48,794 bases of DNA from Planctomycetota bacterium (GCA_022705425.1 JAKJEM010000003.1:113249-162042), one strand, 5' to 3'; positions 33,274 to 40,662 are shown, counted from the stretch's first letter. The notes: generated by a model not told the origin, from the letters alone. A program made the numbers and translations.

Positions 33274-33708
33274 TCAGTTTCCTGTCGTCCAGTACGTTGC
33301 GCCGGTCGTCTCCGTCCCGGCTTGGTTAATCTCGTACGTCTTGCCGCCCGGCATCTTCGCCGAGGGGGTGAAGGTGATCTTGTAGTTCGCGCTGTTGGCC
33401 GTCGGCGTGAAGGTGTAGTCGGACTGGCTGCTGAACTTCCCGTCGAGGTCCGTCGCCGCAAAGCCAAGATCGGTGAGGGTCGGAACCGTCGCGCCGAAAG
33501 TGCCGCCGCGGGTCGCCAGGTAAGTGCGCGCTGCGCTGCGAATCGTGCCGACGCCGGCGATCGCTTCGCTCATCCGGGCGGCGGTAACGTTCGTCGAGTA
33601 CATGGGAACGGCGACCAAGGCCAGGATCGCCACGATCACGACCACGATCATCAGTTCGACCAGCGTGAAGGCGCCGAGCCGACGCACAAGACTGCTTCGC
33701 TTCATCAT
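33274..33708 (-). CDS. Major-type pilin, first of three tandem copies and first gene of pilus operon
   Basis: 144 residues. Leader MMKRSSLVRRLGA then FTLVELMIVVVIVAILALVAVPMYSTNV. It has the standard Ala cleavage position, Glu5, and a small C-terminal domain ending TTGATYWTTGN. GGAGG is about 9 nt before the double ATG (33708/33705). A sigma-54 site lies about 175 bp upstream and a sigma-70-like promoter further out. As the promoter-proximal pilin it is likely the most highly expressed subunit; this is inference. Confidence 0.94.
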   Translation of the reverse strand: MMKRSSLVRRLGAFTLVELMIVVVIVAILALVAVPMYSTNVTAARMSEAIAGVGTIRSAARTYLATRGGTFGATVPTLTDLGFAATDLDGKFSSQSDYTFTPTANSANYKITFTPSAKMPGGKTYEINQAGTETTGATYWTTGN

Positions 33709-33882
33709 CAACCTATTCCTCCTCTCCTTTTGACGGGTATAGATGCCAATTCCGCACAAACGCTGGCTTACATTCCCGGCACGGTCACCTACGGCGATGC
33801 GCTCCTCTGGCTCTCGGTCGTGTTTGGCTCCTTTCAACCTCTTGCTGTGCCTGTTCAGGACAATAGTCACGCTCGAAGAATA

Positions 33883-33896
33883 GCAAAGAGTGTGCC
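33883..33896 (-). promoter_or_regulatory. Sigma-54 (RpoN) -24/-12 promoter upstream of first pilin
   Basis: On the minus strand AGGCACACTCTTTGCT contains GG and GC separated by exactly 10 bp (GG at 33896-33895, GC at 33884-33883), close to the TGGCAC-N5-TTGC consensus; only the first base differs. The transcript would start near 33871, giving a 160-nt leader to the pilin at 33708. Type IV pilin genes are classic RpoN/PilR targets, which supports it. No activator gene is in the window. Confidence 0.65.
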
Positions 33897-34018
33897 TCGT
33901 TCTCACTCATCCGGCGCTCAAGGGAGAAGAGCCTTCGTCGTGTCGTTTGCTGCGTCACCCTTGCGGCGCACAGTGCGGCAATGCGAGGCTTCCAAGAGCG
34001 CTTGCTTCCTTTCATACG

Positions 34019-34048
34019 ATTCTATGGGCGCCCCCGGCATCTTGTCAA
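34019..34048 (-). promoter_or_regulatory. Candidate sigma-70 promoter upstream of pilus operon
   Basis: On the minus strand TTGACA (34048-34043) and TAGAAT (34024-34019) are 18 bp apart: perfect -35, five of six at -10. A start near 34012 would give a leader of about 300 nt overlapping the sigma-54 site, so it might be a basal second promoter. Confidence 0.55.
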
Positions 34049-34135
34049 GTGCTTGACGCTAGGAAAGCCTCCTAAAGGACCTTTCCTGCCCCTTGTGTCG
34101 CATAACTGCACAATACGGTGTGCCGCCGCGGCCAG

Positions 34136-34144
34136 TTATCCACA
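34136..34144 (+). promoter_or_regulatory. Single DnaA-box match
   Basis: TTATCCACA matches the strong E. coli DnaA-box consensus exactly. Only this one perfect copy was noticed in the gap. A lone site is not an origin; it may bind DnaA as a regulator or be chance. Confidence 0.3.
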
Positions 34145-34319
34145 CCATGTTGTATGGTCCGCTGCCCGGCGCTGTGGAGCCACGGTGCCCTAACCTATTT
34201 CTCGTGAATGACTTACCCGGACGGCGTTCTCCGGGCATCGAGTTCAGCGGGGCAGGTGAGTTGCCCCTTGATGCGACGAATGGTGTCGCACTTGGGGACG
34301 TTGCGCGGCTCTCCCGGAC

Positions 34320-34348
34320 TTGCGCCTGTCAGTGCGCGGGGGTATAAG
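34320..34348 (+). promoter_or_regulatory. Candidate sigma-70 promoter of the thermonuclease gene
   Basis: TTGCGC (34320-34325) and TATAAG (34343-34348) are 17 bp apart, 26 bp before the ATG. The -35 variant TTGCGC is the same as the one upstream of rnc. Confidence 0.45.
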
Positions 34349-34374
34349 GACGGCGCTTGGTGAAAGGAGGGCCT

Positions 34375-34908
34375 ATGCCCCGCAGGATGACCGGCACGCG
34401 CGTGACCTGGACGATCGTCGGGCTGCTTCTGGCCGCTCTGGGAGGGCTGGTCTATCAGCAGAAGGACGCGTGGCGTGCCCCCTTCACCGGGCGCGTCGTC
34501 ACCGTGGCCGATGGCGATACGCTCGGCGTGCTCCGTGGCGCGCGCGAGGTGCGGGTCAGGCTCTATGGCGTTGATTGCCCGGAAAGGAGCCAGCCCCACG
34601 GAGTGGCTGCCAAGCAGTTCACCTCCGCCCACTGCTTCAACCGCGACGTCGAGGTAAAGGTCCTGGACAAGGACCGCTATGGCCGTATCGTGGGCGAGGT
34701 CATCCTGCCCGATGGTTCCAGCCTGAACCGTCTGCTGGTCGAGGCCGGCCTGGCATGGTGGTATCGGCAGTACTCGAAGGACCGCTCCTTCGGAGAACTG
34801 GAAGCGCAGGCGCGGAAGGCCCGCCGGGGACTATGGGCCGACCGAAACCCTGAGCCACCCTGGGAGTACCGCGAGCGAGAGCGCGAACGTGGGGGCCGCG
34901 CACCGTAA
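34375..34908 (+). CDS. Membrane-anchored thermonuclease (SNase family)
   Basis: Ca-dependent nuclease of DNA and RNA in this family, 177 residues. An N-terminal membrane helix or uncleaved signal (TWTIVGLLLAALGGLVY) is followed by one SNase OB-fold domain. Counterparts of the catalytic residues are Arg62 (VRLYG), Asp67 and Glu70 (GVDCPE), and Arg104 (DRYGR), as in Arg35, Asp40, Glu43 and Arg87 of staphylococcal nuclease; DGDT at 46-49 is also present. It ends with a basic, Glu/Arg-rich tail. AGGAGG lies a few nt before the ATG at 34375. It is divergent from the pilus operon, which invites a role in extracellular DNA handling, though that link is inferred. Confidence 0.92.
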   Translation: MPRRMTGTRVTWTIVGLLLAALGGLVYQQKDAWRAPFTGRVVTVADGDTLGVLRGAREVRVRLYGVDCPERSQPHGVAAKQFTSAHCFNRDVEVKVLDKDRYGRIVGEVILPDGSSLNRLLVEAGLAWWYRQYSKDRSFGELEAQARKARRGLWADRNPEPPWEYRERERERGGRAP

Positions 34909-35028
34909 GGCCAGAATCAGGTTCGAGCGAAGTCCGCCCGTGCATCCGGAAGATGTTTGCGTAAGCCGCTGCGGGAGCGTGAGATACGCGCTTGCCCCCG
35001 GAAATCCGAAAAAAACGGGTTCATGCTC

Positions 35029-35057
35029 TTGACAAGGTGGCTTCGGATTGTTATCCT
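35029..35057 (+). promoter_or_regulatory. Candidate promoter of a small RNA
   Basis: TTGACA (35029-35034) and TATCCT (35052-35057) are 17 bp apart, with the -35 perfect. They lie in a gap with no downstream plus-strand gene, and are followed by a strong terminator 95 bp on. Confidence 0.55.
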
Positions 35058-35063
35058 ACAAGA

Positions 35064-35159
35064 TGTAGTTATGAAGCTGACCGTGATCCGAGAGCCCGCC
35101 GGTGGTCCCCAGCGCAACGCTGATGGGACTTGCCCCTCACCGGCGCGGCTCTCTTTTTT
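35064..35159 (+). ncRNA. Candidate standalone structured small RNA
   Basis: A promoter at 35029-35057 would start a transcript near 35064 that ends at a T6 run (35154-35159), about 96 nt. It folds into a long stem: GAGAGCC pairs with GGCTCTC, then GCCGGTG with CACCGGC after a small internal loop. Inside is a second hairpin (GTCCC/GGGAC and AGCG/CGCT) around CAA. No known family was recognised; it lacks the SRP RNA apical motif, tmRNA features and 6S-like bubble. It sits between the convergent nuclease and glycosidase genes, so it is not a leader of either. The open frame starting at 35071 is incompatible with the terminator. Confidence 0.5.
35090..35159 (+). terminator. Strong intrinsic terminator ending the small RNA
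   Basis: Outer stem of 7 plus 7 bp with a small internal mismatch, closing on the CTCTTTTTT run at 35151-35159. It works only for plus-strand transcription, since the minus strand has the A-run before the stem. Confidence 0.65.
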
Positions 35160-35176
35160 CGTCTCCGGCAGGCTCG

Positions 35177-36718
35177 TTACTTCCTGCTCTGCAGGGCGGC
35201 AGCGGTGGGGGCCCACCACATCGCCATCATGCGGCGTACGCTGAGGGGCTCATACATCTCGTTGAGGACCGATTCGAGAGGAGCACGACAAGCCTCGTAG
35301 TCTCGCCGCACGGCGGCGACATCCTGGTCGGCGCGAAGGAAGAGGCTGAGCGCGCGAGCGGCGTGCAACTTGAGTTCAGCCGTGGCCGCAAAGAGGCGGG
35401 CAACCTCCCGGCGCCGGCGGGCTTCCTTCGCCAACGTCCGCATCGTTGCGGCGGCGTCGGCATAGCGCAGCAGGGATTCATCCAGGCGCGTAAAGGCGGC
35501 ATTCCGCTCCGCCTCCGGCAAAGCGCGAATCATCTCCAGCTTGCGGAGGTAGAGAGCGTTGAAGTCCACCTCGTTCCAGTCCAGGGGATAGATGCCGCGC
35601 TTCTGGCGCTCGAGCTGGCCGCCCTTGTAGTGAACGACCATATCCATGTACCCGTACACGATGGGGCTGATGGGGCGGCCCAGCCCCTCGATGCGGACAT
35701 CCCAGATCGCCCCGAGCGTGTCATAGGCGGCCACGAGTCCCGGCACACGCGCGCCGAACTCGCGAGCGAAGTAATCCTCGCGCCAGGAATCGGCCAGCAC
35801 GTCCGCGCCGGCCATGGCGGCGCCGGTGGCGGCCACGTACGGCTCATAGCCCTGCCAGACGGTGTGGAAGCAGGTCCAGGCGCTGTTGACGAGGCCGAGG
35901 GTCTTCTCGCTGCGCGCCACCTCGGCCAGCGTGGCCGTGTTCGCCAGGGCGTGCCGGCCCGGCAGGATGATACCCCAGTTGCAGCAGGGGATGAGGAGCG
36001 TTTCATGCCCGGTCTTGCGGTAGCCTTCGATGCAGGGCAGCAGCGTCTTGGCGCACGATTCGCGCCGGGTGAGGTGATAGTGCCACGCGCACAGGATGAC
36101 CTCCGGCGGCAGTTCCGAGGACAGGGCCGGGTTGTGCCAGAAGCTGTCGTCCCACACGAGGGGGCGCTTGCCCTGGGCGATCACGTAGCGGCAGATGTCG
36201 CGCGTGTGCGTCAGCCACAGGGCGGCTTTGTCCTTGCCGCCGGCGGTCTTCGGCGCGCAGTCGGGGCATGTGCCGAGGAACCACGCCTCGTCGGCGCCGA
36301 TGTGGAAGAGCGGGTCCGAGTCGTGCCAGGCCATCACCTCGTCAATCAGATCGTGGACGAAGCGGACGGCCTCCGGCTTGCTGGGGCAGATCTGCGTCTC
36401 GATGTCCACCGCCTCGCGCAGGCGCGCCAGTTGCGGGTGCGCCAGGGCGAATTCGAGATGCGACAGCGTCTGCACCAGCGGGATCACCGTCAGCCCCGCC
36501 CCGCGCGCCGCCGCCAGGAACGCCTTCAGCTCCTCCGGCGTCCAGGCTTCGGGCGATCGGAGGAAGGGGTACTTCTCGAAGGGGAACTTGTCCTCGTATT
36601 CGAGCAGGATGGCGTTGACCCCCCATTCCGGCAGGCGGCGAACCCAGTCAAGCAGGTAGGACTTGCGCGGCATCAGGTACTTCATGTCCATGTGAATGCC
36701 GACCACGGGCGTCTTCAT
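35177..36718 (-). CDS. GH20-like beta-N-acetylhexosaminidase
   Basis: 513-residue cytoplasmic enzyme (no signal peptide) of the glycoside hydrolase 20 type. It begins directly with the TIM barrel (VVGIHMDMKYLMPRKSYLLDWVRRLPEWG) and carries the catalytic pair in HIGADEAW, Asp143 and Glu144. This pair supports substrate-assisted hydrolysis of N-acetyl-hexosamine glycosides. Other conserved-looking features are PLVQTLSHLEF and WDDSFW. An N-terminal GH20b domain is absent, and the C-terminal 150 residues are helical. A CPDC pair follows the active site. Good GGAG about 9 nt before ATG 36718; the longer frame has none. It is divergent from the URO-D operon. Confidence 0.82.
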   Translation of the reverse strand: MKTPVVGIHMDMKYLMPRKSYLLDWVRRLPEWGVNAILLEYEDKFPFEKYPFLRSPEAWTPEELKAFLAAARGAGLTVIPLVQTLSHLEFALAHPQLARLREAVDIETQICPSKPEAVRFVHDLIDEVMAWHDSDPLFHIGADEAWFLGTCPDCAPKTAGGKDKAALWLTHTRDICRYVIAQGKRPLVWDDSFWHNPALSSELPPEVILCAWHYHLTRRESCAKTLLPCIEGYRKTGHETLLIPCCNWGIILPGRHALANTATLAEVARSEKTLGLVNSAWTCFHTVWQGYEPYVAATGAAMAGADVLADSWREDYFAREFGARVPGLVAAYDTLGAIWDVRIEGLGRPISPIVYGYMDMVVHYKGGQLERQKRGIYPLDWNEVDFNALYLRKLEMIRALPEAERNAAFTRLDESLLRYADAAATMRTLAKEARRRREVARLFAATAELKLHAARALSLFLRADQDVAAVRRDYEACRAPLESVLNEMYEPLSVRRMMAMWWAPTAAALQSRK

Positions 36719-36788
36719 GGCGAGACTCCAGAGGAGAAAGGGGAAGGGCCGCATTGCCCGGCGCGAAGCCGGCATCGTGCCGGGAACC

Positions 36789-36816
36789 ATTGTACGCGAG
36801 CGGACCACGCGGTCAA
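36789..36816 (-). promoter_or_regulatory. Promoter of the glycosidase gene with possible operator
   Basis: On the minus strand TTGACC (36816-36811) and TACAAT (36794-36789) are 16 bp apart, each five of six. A near-palindrome GACCACGCGGTC (36803-36814, five of six pairs, central CG) overlaps the -35 and spacer and could be a repressor site of LacI-type symmetry. The repressor is not in the window. Confidence 0.5.
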
Positions 36817-36852
36817 GTGACGTTCCGTGATCGCACGGGCGCTGCCGCCGAG

Positions 36853-36881
36853 GTGCGCGACGGGCGGGGGCCTGCTATAAT
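36853..36881 (+). promoter_or_regulatory. Candidate promoter of the URO-D/lactate permease operon
   Basis: A perfect TATAAT (36876-36881) is preceded, 17 bp upstream, by GTGCGC (36853-36858), which resembles the TTGCGC -35 seen at two other promoters in the window. Confidence 0.5.
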
Positions 36882-36951
36882 TCCGTCGCGCCGCCGCCGA
36901 TTCGGACGCGCGATCCGCTCGTGCGCGGCGATGCTCACACCGGAGACCTTC

Positions 36952-38052
36952 ATGCCTCCCACCGACCGCTATCGGGCCTACATGGGCCTTGCGCCGCGAC
37001 GCATCCCGCACTGGGAACACTGGTCCTGCCCCGACGCCGAAACCTACCTGACGGGCATTGACTACTACGAGCACCCCCGGCAGTGCCGTCTGAAGATGCA
37101 GGAGATGTACCCGCAGATCACCCTGTCCATTCCGAAGGAGGACACGCCGATCCCGCGCCCGCGGCTCGACGCCGAGGGGCAGGGTTCGGTGGCCGACTCC
37201 GAGGGCCGCCTCCGCGTGCGATGGGGGGCGGGCGAGACGAACCATTGGGAATGGGGGAAGCAGTTCAAGTCCCCGGAGGAGGTCTTCGCCTTTTCGCCCC
37301 TGGCCCATGCGGCGGACTTCGCGCGCATCCCCGTCGTCGAGATGCGCGACTACTCCGACGAAGAGGCGCTCTACTGCCAGTACCGCAAGAACTGGCCGGC
37401 GGAATGGGGCGACCGCGCCCCCGTCGGCGCGCACAACGCCGTGAGCTTCTACAATACGATGTTCATGTGGCCGTTGCTGACCTTCGGGTGGGACCTGTTC
37501 CTGGAATGCTGCATGGATGACCGCTTCGAGCGGATCATGGACGAGTTCGCGGAGATTAACCGGCGCGTCTTTCGCGTCTTTGCGCGTCTGCCGGTCAACT
37601 TTGTCATCTGCCATGACGACATCGTCACCTCGCGCGGGCCGGTCTGTTCGCCGCGTTGGATGCGCCGGTACATCTTTCCCCGCTACGAGGAGTTCTGGGG
37701 GATCGTCAAGGGCGCCGGCAAGGAGGTGCTCTTCATGGTGGACGGGTGCATTGACGCCTATGCCGACGACGTCTTCGCCTGCGGGGCGCGGGGGATCATC
37801 ACCGAGCCCTACACCGACTTCCGCGCCATCGCCCGCAAGCACAAGGACTGCTTCCTCGCCGGCGAGGGCGACAACCGCGTCCTCTACCGCAACGACCCCG
37901 CCGAGATCGAAGCCATGGTGCGCCGCATGGTGGAGACCGCGCAGATGACCGGCGGTTACATGATGTGCATCGGCAACCACATCCCCTGGAACGTCCCGCC
38001 CCCGGCGATCAAGCGCTATCTCGATCTCTCGGCAGAACTGGCGCACCGGTAA
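36952..38052 (+). CDS. Uroporphyrinogen decarboxylase-family protein (MtaA/CmuA-like)
   Basis: 366-residue TIM-barrel protein of the URO-D superfamily. Its closest recognisable features are those of methyltransferase-type members rather than heme-pathway HemE: the N-terminal HemE substrate motif is absent. The body ends VDGCIDAYADDVFACGARGIITEP ... GEGDNRVL. Members in such genomes are often corrinoid-linked methyltransferases or of unknown role, so no substrate is given. GGAG lies 7 nt before the ATG at 36952; in-frame ATG 36931 lacks one. It is the first gene of a plus-strand operon with lactate permease (36 bp gap) and the DUF89 gene. Confidence 0.85.
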   Translation: MPPTDRYRAYMGLAPRRIPHWEHWSCPDAETYLTGIDYYEHPRQCRLKMQEMYPQITLSIPKEDTPIPRPRLDAEGQGSVADSEGRLRVRWGAGETNHWEWGKQFKSPEEVFAFSPLAHAADFARIPVVEMRDYSDEEALYCQYRKNWPAEWGDRAPVGAHNAVSFYNTMFMWPLLTFGWDLFLECCMDDRFERIMDEFAEINRRVFRVFARLPVNFVICHDDIVTSRGPVCSPRWMRRYIFPRYEEFWGIVKGAGKEVLFMVDGCIDAYADDVFACGARGIITEPYTDFRAIARKHKDCFLAGEGDNRVLYRNDPAEIEAMVRRMVETAQMTGGYMMCIGNHIPWNVPPPAIKRYLDLSAELAHR

Positions 38053-38088
38053 CGGCGACGCCCTCTTCACATACCCTCGGAGAGCGCC

Positions 38089-39747
38089 ATGTCCTGGTCG
38101 CAGGTGTACGATCCCCTCGGTTCACAGGCGCTCTCCACACTGGCGGCCGCACTGCCGATCATGGCGCTGCTGACGTCGCTGGCCGTCTTTCGCGTGCGGG
38201 CGCACTGGGCGGCATTGCTCGGGTTGGCGGCCAGTTTCGCGGTCTCCGTCGCCGTGTTCCGCATGCCGGCGGCGAAGGCCGGAGCGGCGGCGCTTCTGGG
38301 CGTGGCCACGGGGCTGCTGCCCATCGGCTGGATCATACTGAACGTCATCTTCCTGTACACGCTGGCCGATGAGAAGGGACGCTTCCGGGCGCTTCAGGAC
38401 AGCTTGGCCGGCGTCACGGAGGATTGCCGGCTGCAGTTGCTCCTGATCGCCTTTTGCTTCGGCGCGTTCTTCGAGGGCGCCGCGGGATTCGGGACGCCCG
38501 TGGCCGTGACGGCGGCGATCCTGATCGGACTGGGCTTCGGTCCGCTGGCGGCATCGAGCCTGTCGCTCCTGGCGAACACAGCGCCGGTGGCCTTCGGCGC
38601 GATCGGCACGCCGGTCATCGCCCTCAGCGGCGTCACGGGGATTGACGTCCATCCCCTTGCCGCCATGGTCGGCCGTCAGTTGCCGTTCTTCTCCATCCTG
38701 GTTCCGGCGTGGCTGCTCTGCGCCTTCGTCGGGTTCAAGGGGATGTGGGAGGTCTTCCCCGCCGTCGTCGTGGCCGGCGTGTCCTTCGCGGTTCCGCAGT
38801 TCCTGGTCTCGAACTATCACGGTCCGTGGCTGGTGGACGTTGTGGCCTCGGTCTTTTCGATGGCGGCACTGGCCTTGTTCCTTCGCGGGTGGCGGCCGCC
38901 GCGGATCTGGCGGATGAAGGACGGCGTTCCTGCGCCGGATGAAGGCGGCCTTCCGTCGCCTCAAGTCGCGCCGCGCCTCTCGAAGGCGGAGATTCTCCGC
39001 GCTTGGATGCCCTGGGTCATCCTGAGCGCCGCGGTCTTCCTCTGGGCCGTGCCGCCGTTCAGGAGCGCGCTCGACAGCTGGTCCGGATTCCGCATTCCGG
39101 TTCCCGGTCTCGACGGACTCGTCGAACGGGCGCCGCCGATCGTGGAGAAGGCCACCCCCGAGTCCGCGGTCTTTCATCTCAACGGGCTCTCGACGACCGG
39201 CACGGGCATCTTCGTCGCGGCCATCGTGGCCGCCTTCACCATGGGGTATCGGCCCTTCGAGATCGCGCGCGCGTGGTGGCGGACGCTGGTCCGCGTCCGG
39301 TTCTCCCTGTTCACCGTTGCGGCGATGATGGCCGTCGGCTTTCTCACGCGCTACTCCGGCATGGACGCCGCGATGGGGCTGGCCTTTGCCGAAACCGGCG
39401 CGCTCTATCCGTTCTTCGGCGCCCTGCTCGGCTGGCTCGGCGTGGCGCTGACGGGGTCGGATACCGCCTCGAACGTTCTCTTCGGGAGCTTGCAGACCGT
39501 CACGGCCACGCAGACCGGCGTCAGCCCGACATTGATGGCGGCGGCGAACAGCTCGGGCGGCGTCATGGGCAAGATGATTGACGCCCAGAGCATCGTCGTG
39601 GCCGCCGCCACCACCCGCTGGCACGGCCACGAAGGGGATATCCTGCGCGTCGTCTTCTTTCACAGCCTGGCGCTGGCGGCGCTGGTGGGGCTGCTGGTCA
39701 TGTTGCAGGCCTACGCCTTTCCGTTTACGCTGATGGTCGTCCGATGA
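38089..39747 (+). CDS. lctP: L-lactate permease
   Basis: Proton-linked uptake of L-lactate (family members also take D-lactate and glycolate). 552 residues, the usual length, with about a dozen membrane helices. Family marks include FCFGAFFEGAAGFGTPVAV, SLLANTAPVAFGAIGTPVI, ALTGSDTASNVLFGSLQ and NSSGGVMGKMIDAQSIVVAAAT near the end. No lactate dehydrogenase genes are adjacent, so the carboxylate used is unknown. Coupled 36 bp downstream of the URO-D-like gene. Confidence 0.94.
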   Translation: MSWSQVYDPLGSQALSTLAAALPIMALLTSLAVFRVRAHWAALLGLAASFAVSVAVFRMPAAKAGAAALLGVATGLLPIGWIILNVIFLYTLADEKGRFRALQDSLAGVTEDCRLQLLLIAFCFGAFFEGAAGFGTPVAVTAAILIGLGFGPLAASSLSLLANTAPVAFGAIGTPVIALSGVTGIDVHPLAAMVGRQLPFFSILVPAWLLCAFVGFKGMWEVFPAVVVAGVSFAVPQFLVSNYHGPWLVDVVASVFSMAALALFLRGWRPPRIWRMKDGVPAPDEGGLPSPQVAPRLSKAEILRAWMPWVILSAAVFLWAVPPFRSALDSWSGFRIPVPGLDGLVERAPPIVEKATPESAVFHLNGLSTTGTGIFVAAIVAAFTMGYRPFEIARAWWRTLVRVRFSLFTVAAMMAVGFLTRYSGMDAAMGLAFAETGALYPFFGALLGWLGVALTGSDTASNVLFGSLQTVTATQTGVSPTLMAAANSSGGVMGKMIDAQSIVVAAATTRWHGHEGDILRVVFFHSLALAALVGLLVMLQAYAFPFTLMVVR

Positions 39748-39784
39748 TCGTCAACCTCTCTGCGCCATGAAAGGAACCCGCCCG

Positions 39785-40651
39785 GTGAAGGCCCGCTTTT
39801 CCTGCATTCCCTGTTTCGTCAAGCAGGCCATGAACGCCATCCGTCTTTCGACCGACGACCCCGCGCTGCGGCAACGGGCGATGGACGAGGCGCTCGCCCG
39901 TCTCCGCGGGGCGGACCTTTCGCAGTCCCCGGCGCTGCTGAGCCACGTCGTCTATGCCGTCGCGCGCGAGGTCACCGGCGTGCGCGACCCCTTTGCCGAG
40001 GCCAAGCGCGAGACCAACGCCGCGGCGCTGGCGCTGCTGCCGGCGCTGCGCCGGCGGATCGCCGCCGCGCCCGACCCCCTGCGCGCCGCCGTCAAGGCCG
40101 CCCTCAGCGGCAACATCATAGACCTGGGCATCGGCCATCGCTTCGACATCGAGCGCGACGTTGCCCGGATGATGGACGCGGATTTGACGGTGGACGACTA
40201 CGGCCCCTTCTGCGAGCGCCTGGCCGGGGCGCGACGCCTGCTCTACTGCTGCGACAACTCCGGCGAGATCGCCTTCGATACCCTGCTGATCGAACGCCTG
40301 CGCGAGCGGGCGGAGGTGACCGCCACCGTGAAGTCCGCGCCGATCATCAACGACGCCACAATGGCCGACGCGGAGGCCGTCGGCCTGACGCGCCTGGTCC
40401 GTGTAATCGAGACCGGCACGGACTACATCGGCGTCCACTGGGAGGCGTCGTCGGAGGAGTTCCGCCGCGCCTTTCAGGAGGCGGACCTCGTCCTGGCCAA
40501 GGGACAGGGGAACTTCGAAACGCTCGACTCGCGCCCCGAGGAGATATTCTTCCTGCTCAAGGCCAAGTGCGCCGAGGTCGCCTCGGAACTGGGCGTGGAG
40601 GAAGGGGCGACCGTCTTCCTGCGCAATCGAGGGCGGCGGAGTGGCGGCTGA
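39785..40651 (+). CDS. DUF89/ARMT1-like metal-dependent phosphatase
   Basis: 288-residue protein of the DUF89 family, whose studied members are Mn/Co/Ni-dependent phosphatases acting on damaged sugar phosphates or 4'-phosphopantetheine. The prokaryotic-type N-terminus has a CIPCFVKQA pair of cysteines. The core has CCDNSGEIAFD, a KSAPIINDAT region and KGQGNFETL, the Asp/Asn metal-site motifs. The start is likely GTG at 39785, with AAGGA 9 nt before; ATG at 39767 (six codons longer) lacks a site. It is the last gene of the three-gene operon. Confidence 0.88.
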   Translation: MKARFSCIPCFVKQAMNAIRLSTDDPALRQRAMDEALARLRGADLSQSPALLSHVVYAVAREVTGVRDPFAEAKRETNAAALALLPALRRRIAAAPDPLRAAVKAALSGNIIDLGIGHRFDIERDVARMMDADLTVDDYGPFCERLAGARRLLYCCDNSGEIAFDTLLIERLRERAEVTATVKSAPIINDATMADAEAVGLTRLVRVIETGTDYIGVHWEASSEEFRRAFQEADLVLAKGQGNFETLDSRPEEIFFLLKAKCAEVASELGVEEGATVFLRNRGRRSGG

Positions 40652-40662
40652 TCCCGGCCCGG

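Larger units (their letters stand above)
33709..34374. other. 666-bp non-coding region upstream of the pilus operon
   Basis: This gap between the divergent pilin and thermonuclease genes is less GC-rich than its surroundings. It holds the sigma-54 element (33883-33896), a sigma-70-like promoter (34019-34048), one perfect DnaA-box match (34136-34144), a chain of hairpins (34216-34290) and a plus-strand promoter for the nuclease (34320-34348). No convincing gene is seen: open frames here lack ribosome binding sites or overlap these elements. Confidence 0.7.

Noticed and set aside
33720..33871. Cyclic di-GMP (GEMM) riboswitch in the pilin leader
   Set aside because: Considered because such riboswitches control pili, but the conserved core sequences are absent in the minus-strand leader.
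34213..34632. Minus-strand frame ending in CDTIRRIKGQLTC
   Set aside because: Protein-like at its end but overlaps the nuclease gene and its promoter, and has no start signal; could be a remnant but cannot be supported.
35071..35244. Open frame starting ATGAAGCTGACC within the small-RNA region
   Set aside because: It runs through a strong terminator with T6 and overlaps the end of the glycosidase gene; no ribosome binding site.
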